15,847 nucleotides of DNA from Actinidia chinensis (Eukaryota; Streptophyta; Magnoliopsida; Ericales; Actinidiaceae). The stretch lies in NCBI GenBank assembly GCA_009663005.1, contig CM018895.1, positions 19,831,701-19,847,547 on the forward strand, written 5' to 3'. The position numbers and the translations under genes are program-made. Each line of letters starts with the position of its first letter. Positions within the stretch are counted from its first letter, which is position 1. Positions 1 through 9,807 of this stretch are shown in pieces. The notes under the pieces were generated by a model. That model was not told the origin of the DNA. It saw only the letters and a list, made by a program, of their open reading frames with translations, and searched no databases.

Positions 1-1230
1 CACTTCACTGCTAATCAGACATATGAAAAAATCCTCTCTCTAATGTTAGAAGATTGGAAATGAGAGATAAGAGGCATAAAGTGAAGAATTTGGTCAGTAA
101 TCATATAGTGGCATGTTGTTTCTGCGCAGGAAACAAAGTTAAAAGGATCTTAATTTTTTCAAGTTTAGGGTATGCGCTTGTTGTAGTAGGTATTTTACTC
201 TCATAAGTGGTGTCATTCTCAGTTTTTGGTCGATGTATTGGCAAGTTTTTGAGGACTTGCAGAGATTGGGATTTGTCCATTTTATATGACCTCTGTTGGA
301 TCGGTACATAGAAGCTCTGGAAGAGCTGAATGCATTTTTGGTTGTCTCTCGTGTGGTGGTTGCCTTTGATAGGCCTGATCAATCTGTCCTTGCGAGTCTG
401 CGCCTAAGTGAACTTGAATCTTTAGTCCTTTGCTGCTCCATTGTACTCTTGTTTTTGGGGATTGTTGGGTTGCCATGTTAGGCGGTGTGGTTAGGTCCTG
501 GGAAACCCTTGCATTTCTTGTAATCTTGTTTCACTGGTGGGTGTCTGGCTCTGGCAGCCACGGGTCAAAGTGCTCTGGCGCTCCTGTCCCTTTGCTCTGG
601 TGTGGCTGTTCCCTGGAATGTTAGAACCAAAAGGTGTTTGTTAAAGTCCAGTGGATGTGGTTGGAGGCTACGAGCTCTTTATTGCACCATGTAGGCCTCC
701 TGGGTATCATCAACAAATTGTATGATTTAACAATGGATGACAACATATTTATGATGATTTCAGTGGCTAGTGCAGAGTAGCTTCCTCAATTCGTTGGCTG
801 GTTGGTAGTCTGGGTGTTATTCAGGATGTTTTTTTTGTTCAATTTATTTTATTTCTCTTTTAGGTCCATATCCAGTTCTCTGCTTATATGGGATTTCATG
901 AGGTTTCGGATCATCCCTTGTTTAATCTCAGTGTTTGAGTCAAGATGTTCTCATTGGGGTCCCGTTAGGAAAGTGTCGGTGTGTGGCGTTCAGGGCTCGA
1001 GTATTTTGCTACTGGTGCGGATAAGTCGCGAGGATGTCCAAATGCTGCTGGTATCTGGGTTTGTTGTGTTTCATTTCTATCTTAGTTGATAGAATTCTTA
1101 GTAGTTCTTTGAGGTTCTGTTTGTTTGGTTGATTTCTTATCAACCTTTTTGGCTGATTGTTTCCCTCTGTTGTAATTTTGTTTCTCTCTTTTAATGAAAT
1201 CCTCTTCTTTGCCGTTCAAAAAAAAAAAAT
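1..1230 (+). mobile_element. LINE-like retroelement, 3' portion with poly(A) tail (degraded)
   Basis: This stretch is richer in G and T than the rest of the window and has no long open frame. It ends with a T-rich tract, a TTGTAATTTTG motif, TTTAATGAAAT and then a run of 12 A at 1218-1229. That arrangement is typical of the 3' ends of plant L1-type non-LTR retrotransposons. I could not recognise reverse transcriptase motifs upstream, so this is probably 3' UTR plus decayed coding sequence. The 5' end is outside the window or too decayed to see, and I found no target-site duplication. A non-LTR origin is inferred from the tail only; a processed pseudogene or a long SINE-like element is also possible. 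Confidence 0.42.
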
Positions 1231-1354
1231 ATACTGATACGAGTTGCACAAGAAATTTTACTTTCTTGCACTTTTTATCATTTTCGTGGTAAACATACGC
1301 AGAAAGGTTTTATCTTTGTCTATGTAACTCCAAATATTTGTTTGTTCCTGTCTG

Positions 1355-1627
1355 TTATAAAGCTGAAAGAATTTGGGCACACCAATGCTTACCGGAGAAA
1401 CCATTGGTTTTGAATTGAATTGGAATGAGTCCTGCTGTGATATATCCACTTTTAACCATTGTTTTTTGGTAAAAGCCGTGCTTGATCCAAACTACCATTA
1501 ACTTCCCAAGAGTTTGATATACAAGGATGAGGCTACAATTTTCTCTTGTCCATTGTTTTGTGTAGGTTGGTGGTACAATCACAAGACATCTGTACCTGGG
1601 TAAAATTGTTGTTTTTGTGAGACCCAA
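1355..1627 (-). pseudogene. Open-frame remnant at the outer end of repeat copy A, unknown product
   Basis: A 90-codon reverse-strand frame lies at the outer end of repeat copy A. I do not recognise the product. The stretch that reads LVIVPPTYTKQW, followed by alternating hydrophobic residues, then LGK and VVWIK, faintly recalls the start of a plant B3-type DNA-binding fold. The rest of that domain does not follow, so I make no such claim. The inner part, around 1563-1625, is also present at both outer ends of the large inverted repeat (about 5576-5640 and 13180-13247). There the frame is interrupted in the left copy and cut by the assembly gap in the right one. It may be a captured gene fragment or a chance open frame. 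Confidence 0.2.
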
Positions 1628-3117
1628 ACTTCAAACAATGCAACAAACCCTAAAGGTACGTATATGCCATATGTTTCATCTAAATATCTATATATCATTT
1701 TCTTTTATTAGCAATGTGAATTATCCTAATATTTTTTTTTGTCCATCCTTCATTTATAACCTTGGATGATTTAGGCTACGTTGGAATACATAAAAGAATT
1801 TCAAAGGCAAGGGAATCGTCATATATATTGTAGATTTGATAATTTGCATAGGAATTAGAAATTGAGACTGGGAGTTTTGTTCACTATATATGTCAAATGC
1901 TAATAATAGGAAGTGCTTTGAAATTTTTTTTGTGCTATGGATCATAGGCTATACACGAAGATCTAGTTTACTTGTAATCTACCTTATAAATCTAAGTTCA
2001 CAACAAGCCACGTCATCTAAACTTCTTATATTTTTGGGATTAAGATTAAAAGAAAGGCTTCCCTGTCGTCCATTTTAATTCCAATCATTATGAATCCCGT
2101 TTTTGGAAGCTTATTTTGATAAGTCAAACCATTTATAAATTGTAGACTCATTGAAACTTTAATAGTGTAAAAAATCATGTTGATCAGTACAAATCACTGG
2201 CTATAAATATCAATTATATCAATACAAGTCAGTATAATCCTGTGTGTATCATATATTTTATTAAATAAAAATAGTAACTGAATCGTATTAAATTGTGCCT
2301 GATCAAGACAAATTTTTATATCCTGTTCTTTACAACGGATTTACAATATTAACGTTTGGATCATTAAAATGAGTCTAAAAGTATAACCAAAATTCTTGGA
2401 ATTCACGGGTACAATCCATTACTTGGACTTCAGAGAAGCTAAGTCCAAAATTAAAATCCTTTATTTGAAATTGACGGCTATTCAAATAAAACCTTAGAGT
2501 ATCGCGATAGAATTTTTTCCAATATAAGGGCTCCTAATAAGTTTCCACCATTTACATGATACCATGAGGAAATGATGTATTTTCTACAAGAGTTTCATGT
2601 AGAATGTAGTAAGCCAAATGAACAAGTTAGGTTATAAATGTTTTAATAAACCACAAAATAAATTACAGGATTTTAAGTTATTGAATTTTTAGTTTGGGTG
2701 TTCTTGTGATTGGTCATCCATTGCAAATTAGCCCATAAGCAGTCAATTCGTATGGAAGGGGATGACGAGATTGCCGTAGAAGAGGCAGTTTGCAAATTTT
2801 GTTTGGCATATTGCAAGAAGAAAATATACTCACGACGGAATGCGGAGCAGAGACGCCCTCGTACATGAAGATGTGCAGCTAACCAGTCAAGATGAGAGTA
2901 ACAACACAAAGTGATTATTGTGGGCAAGAGTTCGGAGTTTTCCCGTAACCTTGCTTAGAGGGCTGGGTTCTTCTGCTCAAAGGTTAACAACAAACAAAGC
3001 TCCATTTCAAGGCTAATCATGTAATCAAAATCAGCAAAAATCATATTTGATCAACATGAGAAGAGCAATTATGATTAAAAGTACAATAGAAGTAATTGGA
3101 ATCTTGCTAATTATTAC
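1460..3117 (+). repeat. Diverged repeat unit, copy A (partial arm-like copy)
   Basis: Two blocks match the arms of the large inverted repeat downstream. Around 1480-1640 matches about 5480-5640: GCTTGATCCAAACTACC here against GCTTCATCAAACTACC there, then ATCACAAGACATCTG and the TTGTTG-containing tract. Around 2660-3117 matches about 6290-6750 and contains the RINGv fragment. The middle (about 1700-2600) is too diverged, or replaced, for me to align by eye. Unlike the other copies, A continues through GAATCTTGCTAATTATTAC with no Stowaway-like MITE, so it looks like the uninserted state. It is probably an older or separate member of the family. Confidence 0.5.
2752..2962 (+). pseudogene. RING-CH (RINGv) zinc-finger gene fragment, copy A
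   Basis: Reading from 2752 gives MEGDDEIAVEEAVCKFCL. The acidic EEAVC-x2-CL signature opens the RINGv domain of plant membrane-associated ubiquitin E3 ligases of the MARCH-like type. The frame is then broken by small indels. The later parts are recognisable in other frames: a Cys-Gly-rich segment, the second C-x2-C pair (TGTGGGCAAGAG, CGQE), and the ending PVTLLRG at about 2943-2962, which matches the conserved PVTLLR motif that follows RINGv domains in plants. Known members use a C4HC3 zinc-binding pattern and transfer ubiquitin. This copy has stops and frameshifts and cannot encode the domain. Recognition rests on motif order compared across the four copies. Confidence 0.68.
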
Positions 3118-3633
3118 ATGTACTCTAGTAATAATATCAATAAATGTAATTCAAGTGTCCAAGTATTAATGCCTTCCTACACTTATATCCTGAGTTATGG
3201 CATATGTGTCTAAAATTGGGATTATGAATACGCGTTGTAAATGTAATAAATTATATGGTAATGTTTACTATAAGATAATGTGGTCATTAACTCTATCAAA
3301 AAATGAGTGAAATGATAAAAATGTTGTTTTCTAGGTAATGTGGATTTTATTTTTTGTAAAATATCATAATATTTTGAGGATCTAAGTAATTGAATTGAGT
3401 ACGGTACTCAAGTCATATCCATCGAAAATAAAAGAATTCACGTAACATGGAGTCGCTTCTAATTTAACTTTTTTTTTATTTCAAAATTTTAATTAAACTA
3501 CACTTCATATCTAAGTAATCATCAGAGATTTTTTTTTTTTATATTTAATTTGAATGAATTGAAAAGGGAGCTAATTATAATAGTTTGAATTTCCTGTTTA
3601 TGTCAAATTGTGAGGTTACCAAATTTAGTGAAA
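3118..3633. other. AT-rich spacer without recognisable content
   Basis: This interval holds AT-rich sequence with T homopolymers (about 3470-3478 and 3529-3540). I could not align it to the parts of the large arms that lie between the two MITEs, and no coding frame or terminal repeat is evident. Confidence 0.5.
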
Positions 3634-3810
3634 ACCCACAATGGTAGCCTTTCAAGCAGTTGGGGACTTTTTACGAGATGGCATAATTAAATCACCCAAA
3701 TTTATGAAAAGTATTAATTCCTAATAGTGCCCTTTTTATTCCCATTTTTAAGCACTGTATTATATATAAGGGATAGTTTTTAAAAATTTTAAATGTTAAA
3801 AACTTTTAAT
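3634..3810 (+). mobile_element. MITE-like block, diverged third copy of MITE 2
   Basis: The order of short matches is the same as in 7531-7734: CCCACAATGGTAGCC, then GGGGACTTTTTA, a GA-rich bend, ATTAAATCACCCAAATTT, AAAGTATTAATTCC, a T-rich CCCATTTTTAA and GGATAGTTTTTAAAAATT. The orientation matches the left-arm copy. Ends and target-site duplication are not clear. Confidence 0.5.
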
Positions 3811-5144
3811 CTTGACTTGGGCGTGGATTCGAGTTTAAAAAAAATATATATGCAATAGTACAATTATTAGGTAGATGGCTTTTGTTGACCAAATGTTGAC
3901 ATAACGTTCACTGATTATCTAATCAGATACGAACACGTACTAGTCTAATGGTACCAAGAGACAAACCATTGGTGTAATAGTCTAGGCATAATTTAGGTAA
4001 ATTATTTGTCATCCATAGTAAAAAAATACAGATTTCAAACCGAATTCACAATCATAACAAAGAAAGTTATATGAGAAAAAAATGTATGTCTTGTGTTTGT
4101 GACGCAATTGTAATAATTGAACTTTCGAATATCCTCGGATTATATTCCGCAGACTGCTCTGCACATATTCCCCAAAACCACTGTCATGCTCGAGAGTTAG
4201 AGTTACGGGAACAACAGTCAACGGCTCTATCAAAGATTCCCCAATAACCGCTGTCATGTCGAGAGCAAGTTACGGGAACAACTGTCGATGATAAACTATT
4301 TCAAGAGCAAAAACTCGATTTAACTAGTTGCCTAAGAGAGTGGGTAAGGCGGGTAGAGTCTGAATCAACGTTAAGTTGGAAGTAATTGTTCAGGCAACGT
4401 TTTTAACAAGTACATGTTTGATAAATCTGTTTTGCAAAACCAACAAAATAAAGACAATATCACGCAAAAACCGTGGAAGCGGATAATAAATTTGTTTTTT
4501 GCAAATTAGAATTTGCTCACAAATTCAAGTAAAACCCAGCCTTGAGGAAATAACTGTATGTGCTCTCACACTCACCTGACTTATATTCAGTTTGGCATAT
4601 TCACAAACCCTGAATTAGGCAGTACTACTCCTTGAGACATTCATCCATTTGGTGCATAACATGTCAAACAGCAGCACTAATCAAGCAATTCATCAACTAA
4701 TATGTGTCTTTCAATCACATCAGAATTTTAAGACAACCCATCAATAACCCAAACCATAGAGTATCCTCATTTGATTACCTACCATAAGTCAATCAAGTCA
4801 CGCAATTCAAATAACCCTTTCGTTTCTCAATCCACTAAATAATCTATATGGTTCATTAAGCTACACAACTCATAAAATTCGTGTAATGAAAACACACGTA
4901 TATACATACATCCGAATCCAAAATGGAGAAAACCCAACTAACATAGTACAACCTCGTAAATTTGGAGAACTAGTATTAGAGATGGATGCTTTTGAAGCCT
5001 ACAACCCCACCAGAGCCTTGATTCTTGGACTGCACAAAGTTGACGACCCACGAGGCTGTTGCCCACTCTCTTCTCTCTAAAATTTTTTCTCTCTCTCCCT
5101 TTTCAATTTGGGTGAATGCATCTGACATATTAAACTCTGACTCA
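3811..5144. other. Unassigned intergenic sequence
   Basis: I see no supported gene here apart from the 69-bp-period duplication annotated separately. The section from about 4550 to 5080 is less AT-rich and could be old retroelement or gene-flank sequence. No domain, LTR ends (TG...CA) or primer-binding site could be recognised. Confidence 0.4.
4167..4285. repeat. Two-copy tandem duplication, 69-bp period
   Basis: The first unit starts at 4167 with ATTCCCCAAAACC and carries CTGTCATG, CGAGAG and GTTACGGGAACAAC. The second starts at 4236 with ATTCCCCAATAACC and carries the same motifs in the same order. A few substitutions and small indels separate them, so the duplication is not recent. No function is evident. 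Confidence 0.75.
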
Positions 5145-5206
5145 GTTAGAAATTTGAATGGAGGATCTTTCCGAAAATGACAATTAAATGGGGAGAGAGG
5201 AGGGAG
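5145..5206 (-). mobile_element. End of a Stowaway-like MITE (MITE 1) in repeat copy B
   Basis: Sequence ending in GAGGAGGGAG immediately before TA at 5207-5208 corresponds to the MITE 1 end seen at 12100-12128 and, in inverse orientation, at 6752 onward. CCGAAAATGACA here aligns with CCCGAAATGGACA in the right arm. The TA-flanked CTCCCTCC-type terminus is the hallmark of Tc1/mariner-related Stowaway elements. The distal part of the element is not recognisable in this copy, so it is probably truncated or rearranged. Confidence 0.55.
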
Positions 5207-5208
5207 TA

Positions 5209-5440
5209 ATAAATTTAGCAAGATTCCTCTTACTTTTATTGCACTTGTAATCACTGATATTATCATTTTGACTTCCTGATCAGCGTTGAAATGCAGCTTT
5301 GTTTGTTGCTCTCGTGTATCCATCGTTTGAGCAGAACCCATCCCTCTAAGCAAGGTTACGGGAAAACTCCAAACCTATTGCCCACAATAATCAGACTCAC
5401 AAGTGTTGTTACCTCTCAATCTTGACTGGTTAGCTGCACA
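5209..5440 (-). pseudogene. RING-CH (RINGv) gene fragment, copy B (3' half of domain plus downstream coding)
   Basis: On the reverse strand this copy reads CAANQSRLRGNNTC, then DYCGQ, one TAG stop where the right arm has GAG, then FPVTLLRG. The frame then stays open through MGSAQTMDTREQQTK, HFNADQEVKMIISVITSA and IKVRGILL until the MITE junction. The QEV-x3-IIS stretch resembles the position where plant RINGv proteins start their transmembrane region (WQEV/WQDV followed by hydrophobic residues). This copy therefore best preserves the coding frame downstream of the RING. The first half of the domain is missing: similarity stops at about 5440, close to where the large inverted repeat begins. 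It is a fragment, not a functional gene. Confidence 0.62.
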
Positions 5441-6191
5441 TTTTATCAATCAAAATTTGAATTCCCGAAAATGAACATTTTATAAAAACACATGCTTCAT
5501 CAAACTACCAAAGAAGTATATTGGAGCGTTAATATACAAGAAATATACTAATTTCCGTTTCCTTTGTTTTATAAATGCGGTTGGGGGAAATCACAAGACA
5601 TCTGGTGCTGACAAAAAAAAGTTGTTGTCCGTTCCTAGAACACTTTCAATAGTTCCAATAACATGCTATAGGTACTAATAACTAACATACATATCTAAAT
5701 CATCGAATAGTTCATATCCGTATAGAATGCTAGCCTTTTTTAAATTCAAATGACAGTTCATATTAGCCCTTTGGAATTCTCCTAATAGTTTTCCATCTTT
5801 TAGCATATCTTGAAACGATAGAGCTTCATTTAGATAACTTTAGATTTTCAAATGAGAAATTTGCCCATTATGAATCAATGAGAATAGCTTTATTTTCGAA
5901 GTTTTAAGGGGAGTAGGTAGAAAAAAGGGTAAGAGTGTGGCGGGTGGATAAACATAGCATATGGATTTTAGATTGATTTGGGAGTAATAGGAGAACACAT
6001 CTATTTTACCTCTAATCTACCTTACACTCTAAATCTTAATTTTTAAAAAAAAAATAAATTAATACTAAATTCCTGATTTGGAACTCACAATCTTTCAACG
6101 AACTTTAGGTTTCACTACAATTAAAAATGTTATAATATATTTATTTTTCTTACTTTTCCCCATCCACCATTTACAACATGATTTCAAAAAT

Positions 6192-6211
6192 GGGGGAGGG
6201 GGGGGGTGGGG
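6192..6211 (+). other. G-rich tract, present in left arm only
   Basis: A 20-base run is made of G stretches broken by one A and one T. Sequence on either side matches the right arm (CATGATTT before, GAAGACATA after), but the G tract is absent there. It could form a G-quadruplex on this strand, and it is an indel acquired by one arm or lost by the other. Confidence 0.7.
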
Positions 6212-6329
6212 AAGACATAATGGTATTTCTATAATAGTTTTAATGTAGAATATATTTAAAATTCCAGATGCCATTCTTATTTTTAAATAAACATTAGATA
6301 AAAAATCATGGTAGAGTATTGACGTTTTT

Positions 6330-6749
6330 ATGTTTGGTGATGTTGTAACAGTCACCCATGGTGATTAGACCATTCCATTCTAGTCCTAGGGAAGGTGATG
6401 AAGAGATGCGGAAGAAGAGGCAGTTTGCAATTTTGTTTTGACCTATTGAAAGAAGAAAATATACTCAAGACGGAATGCGGATGCAGAAAACGTCCTCATA
6501 CTGAAGAATGTGCAGTTAAAACCAGTCAGTTAGAGGCAACCTTGTGATCTTGTGGCAGAAGGTTCGGAGTTTTCCCCGTAACATTGCTTAGAGGGCTGAG
6601 TTCTGCTAAAAAAATGAGGAGGGTATACACAATAAAGCTTCCAAAGGAGCTAACTTGTCAAAAAGGCTGATCAGGAAAATTAAAATGAGAATATGAGTGA
6701 TTACAAGTGCAATAAAAGTAAAAGTACGAGGAATCTTGCCAAAATTTAT
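6330..6749 (+). pseudogene. RING-CH (RINGv) gene fragment, copy C (left arm)
   Basis: The copy begins with an ATGTTTGGTGATG segment matching the start of the frame in the right arm, then continues into the GEGDEE-like acidic stretch and EEEAVC. Frameshifts interrupt it. The central part is best preserved here: ILKTECGCRKRP followed by EECAVK, which is the C-x-C ... C section of the C4HC3 pattern, with the usual His codon replaced. TTCCCCGTAACATTGCTTAGAGGG follows in pieces and gives PVTLLRG once one base is ignored. The fragment ends at GAATCTTGCC just before MITE 1. It lies on the opposite strand to copy D, so a transcript spanning both would be self-complementary. Confidence 0.68.
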
Positions 6750-6751
6750 TA

Positions 6752-7122
6752 CTCCCTGTTCCTTTTTAACTGTCCCATTTTCGGAAATTTCACTTTTTAA
6801 GTAATTTTTTAACTTTTTTAATTTGTCCTTCAATATATATTTATTTTCATGTGTATTTTTTTTTTGTTTTTTTTTTGAGAATGTAATAAAGTTTGTTTAA
6901 CTTTCAATACATTTATTTTATTTTTTTTCTTAATCTAATTTTGTTATTTTTTAATTGTACTTTATTGGAAACTTGATCTTTAATCTCATTATTTGAATTT
7001 TAATAAAGAAAGGATAAAATTTAAAATGCTAGTACCTTTTAATCTATCAAAGTGAAACGTGATAATTAATTTAAGAACAACCCAAAACAGGAAATAGTGA
7101 TAATTAAAAAGTACGGAAAGAA
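6752..7122 (+). mobile_element. Stowaway-like MITE (MITE 1), left-arm copy
   Basis: The element starts CTCCCTGTTCC after TA (6750-6751) and ends with an inverted version, TTAAAAAGTACGGAAAG, close to TA at 7124-7125. The ends resemble the CTCCCTCCGTCCC family signature of Stowaway elements (Tc1/mariner-derived, TA target site), and the interior is very AT-rich with no coding capacity. The same element sits at the mirrored position in the right arm and one end is present in copy B. It therefore inserted before the arms were duplicated. Copy A lacks it. Confidence 0.68.
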
Positions 7123-7530
7123 ATAAACGTGAAGCAACAGTATGGGCTCCAAATTTAGAGGGGAACCTCATATCTTGATTAAAAACGGGCATTTGATCCC
7201 AACAATTCTGAGAACAGAGCTTACACTCAAATAGACTCTTGCTCAACAAAACACCCTCATTTAATTCTGAATCATAATTTTTTTTCTGAAATCCTCAGGT
7301 AAAGCATTATGCCAGAAATACGCAAAATTTTCTCTCAATCAAGAATAAAAAACAATCCTCACTTTTTCTCTCATCTCACCATCTCTCTACAATTTACATT
7401 TAACTCTGTTCATTTTTATACAAAATCAGAACTTTTTTGAGAAAAACAAAACGCTAAGAATTGTTTGAGTTGAAGTCCCCTAGTGTCACTAGGCTAGTGA
7501 GGACCCTACTGTAACTATCCCATAAAAAAA

Positions 7531-7734
7531 GTCCCTCCATCCCACAATGATAGCCTTTAATTTGGGGAGATGAGACTTTTTAAGAGATCACTTTATTAAT
7601 TCACTCAAATTCAAATTGAAAAGCATTGATTCTCAATATTTCCCTCTTATTTTCACTTTTCACTTTTAAACATATTTATAAGGTAAAGGCATAGTTTTAA
7701 AAATTAAAAAAACTTACACTGAGTTTTTAGAGAG
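7531..7734 (+). mobile_element. MITE-like block (MITE 2), left-arm copy
   Basis: It starts GTCCCTCCATCCCACAATG, a Stowaway-like terminus, and runs into TAGCCTTTAATTTGG, then AT-rich sequence ending ACTGAGTTTTTAGAGAG. Its inner end coincides with the inner limit of the arm similarity. No matching inverted terminus is seen on the loop side, so the element is either truncated or larger than the conserved part. Mirrored copy at 11161-11362; diverged copy at about 3634-3810. Confidence 0.6.
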
Positions 7735-8217
7735 GATAATATTCCATCCACCCATCTCTTGAAGCATCATATTGAATTTTTGAGTTGAGATAAAAAATAA
7801 ATAGAAGTTTTCACTTAGAAAATGAGAGCCTTCATTATTTATTATTCGATCTGAGTTGGTGATGCCAATCCTCCCTCTTCATTATAATCTTATTGAGAAA
7901 ATCACTTTGAGTATTTGTAAAAAGATCAAATAGTAGAAGATCTGACGACTAAAAAGTTCTAGTGTATAAGGTTTGGCAAGCACGCCGCAATGTGTTGAAG
8001 AAAGTTGAAATCCTAAAATATCTTGGAGAAGTGGAACATACGCACGGTATTTGCCAACCACTATAAATATTTGTACTATCTTCTCTTTATTGGTTAGATA
8101 TTTATAATCGAGTAGAATGGCATATTAGATTAAGTGAATAAATTTTTAATTGGTCCATTAGGGGAGTAGCACACCTATTTCCCCCCCTTATATTTGCTTT
8201 CTAGTTCTAGCTAACAC

Positions 8218-8424
8218 CTTGTTTTTTTTCTATTTTATTTTGAGGATTTCTTTTAATAGGAAAAAGCCCCTCCCAACAATTGATTTGGACTAGAAAATGC
8301 ATTTTAACTCAATTGATTCTGACATTGGTGTTTTGTTACTGAGAGTGCAAACACAAGCTATTGAGTAATACCCAGACAACCTGTTTTTTTCTACTTTGTT
8401 TTGAAAAAGGATTTCTTTTATAGG
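8218..8424 (+). repeat. Short dispersed direct repeat (two T-rich copies)
   Basis: A block CTTGTTTTTTTTCTATTTTA ending ATTTCTTTTAATAGG (8218-8260) recurs as CTGTTTTTTTCTACTTTG ending ATTTCTTTTATAGG (8391-8424). The copies are about 170 bp apart. The match includes non-homopolymer positions but is low in complexity. Confidence 0.45.
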
Positions 8425-9807
8425 CTTTATGTTATAAGAAAAATGCATATGGGAAAATTGATTGATATATGGAAATTATTGTCGGAATATCCATAAATGG
8501 GGACGTAGTGCCTGTTGGGCAACTTTTAGTGTGGGTGGTGTTTGATTACTGATGATACTGAAAATTGGGTTAATGGGTATTTTGATTTCCGTAGACATGA
8601 GTAACGCATGGTGTGAAATTTTGGTAAATATCACGCGTCCCAATTGGTGATTTTTTCTCTGAAATCAAAGAGATGGCTGAGTCCATTATTTTTCTTTGAC
8701 ATCACGAACCATCCAAATTATCTGGCTGCCCTGTTGGTTTAGATCAACCTGCAACCTGTGAGTATACACAACCTTTTTCACAAGTTTAATTTTATATAAC
8801 CTACATTTATTGCAGGAATGTCAGAAGAATTTTCTTCTGTATTGTTTCTAACGCTATTTTTTGGTCCCTTTCATTCAGGGGTTTTGCGAGGGTTTAATTA
8901 ATAGTTTTTTTTCTCCTTACTTTTGTTTTTCCCCGCAAAAAATTTATCTGTTTTCCTTTTTGATAAATTCTGAGATGATATTAAGACTTCAGTAAAATTT
9001 TTCAAAATTCATTGGGCATGATCCTAGGTTTGTAATTTGTTCTCCATTTTGTTAGCAATGCATGCAATGTATCTCTATCTGACGTTATATTTTTCTGTTT
9101 GTTAGTTATAAAACTCCTAACAAGAATACCTATAGGTTTTTTTTTTTTTTTTGGAATATGCTCGTAGGTACTGCCAATTGCTAGTATCATAATAAGGAAA
9201 AATTTTAATAGAAGATACACATATTTTGAAATCTTTCAAACTATCTATAATAGACACACTTCTTTTTGAATCTCAAACTATCCTCATTCTATATACGGTT
9301 GAAATCTATTTGAGTTAATCCAAAGGCTGAATTTCACCGTAACTACCTTTTTCTCCCAAAACTAAATCACTCCTTTTTTTTCTTAAAAGGTATAGGCCAC
9401 ACTAAGTTATGATTCAATGAACAAAAAAAATTTAAGTTGGGCCATATTTTTTACTTATTGAATCATTTTTTTAGTGGAACCCACACCCAAAAAAATTAAA
9501 ATTTATTATTTCCACTCATTCTCCCCTAATTATCAAACTTTTTTAAAATTATTATATTTTTTATTTTGTTATTCATTTTATAGCATGTATTTCTTCGTAT
9601 ATTGAAAAAACTTTAACAGAGAGTGCGTCTAGAGATGTTTTGTTTGGGTGAATTACACTGACCTCCCTAGGTTCGCCTTTAATACACAAAGCAACTCCTA
9701 CGTTGAAAAATTACAGTGAACTTCTCCTGAGTTTGAAAAATTATCCTCTCCAACCTCCTGACATAAATCACTTTTCTCTGCTTGTCTCCTTATGATTACC
9801 AAAATGC

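Larger units (their letters stand above)
5576..7734 (+). repeat. Left arm of large imperfect inverted repeat (about 2.16 kb)
   Basis: This arm is matched, in reverse complement, by 11161-13247 along its whole length with many small indels. Landmarks are the outer end TGCGGTTGGGGG plus ATCACAAGACATCTG (right arm TGCAGGTTGGGGGG); TTTTAAATTCAAATG and GCTAGC near 5730-5760; GTAATAGGAGAAC near 5985; the RINGv fragment; MITE 1; GAATTGTTGGGATC-type sequence near 7190; AAACAAAACGCTA near 7450; and MITE 2 ending ACTGAGTTTTTAGAGAG at 7734. Similarity to copy A suggests the unit extends about 100 bp further out, to about 5460, where copy B stops. No transposase is visible. Confidence 0.85.

Noticed and set aside
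802..1089. A 95-codon forward frame inside the LINE-like region
   Set aside because: No recognisable domain, and highly skewed to Phe, Leu and Ser from T-rich DNA. Best explained as chance within a decayed retroelement 3' end.
3811..5144. LTR retrotransposon covering the spacer between copies A and B
   Set aside because: No pair of direct terminal repeats, primer-binding site, polypurine tract or gag/pol motif was identified.
7918..8060. Peptide KKDQIVEDLTTK, recalling the RNase H end of copia polyproteins
   Set aside because: Only about a dozen residues fit, the frame stops immediately, and no other retroelement motif or LTR is nearby.
8758..8815. Apparent short intron (GTGAGTAT ... TTGCAG)
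   Set aside because: At 58 bp it is short for a plant intron and neither side has a convincing coding frame.
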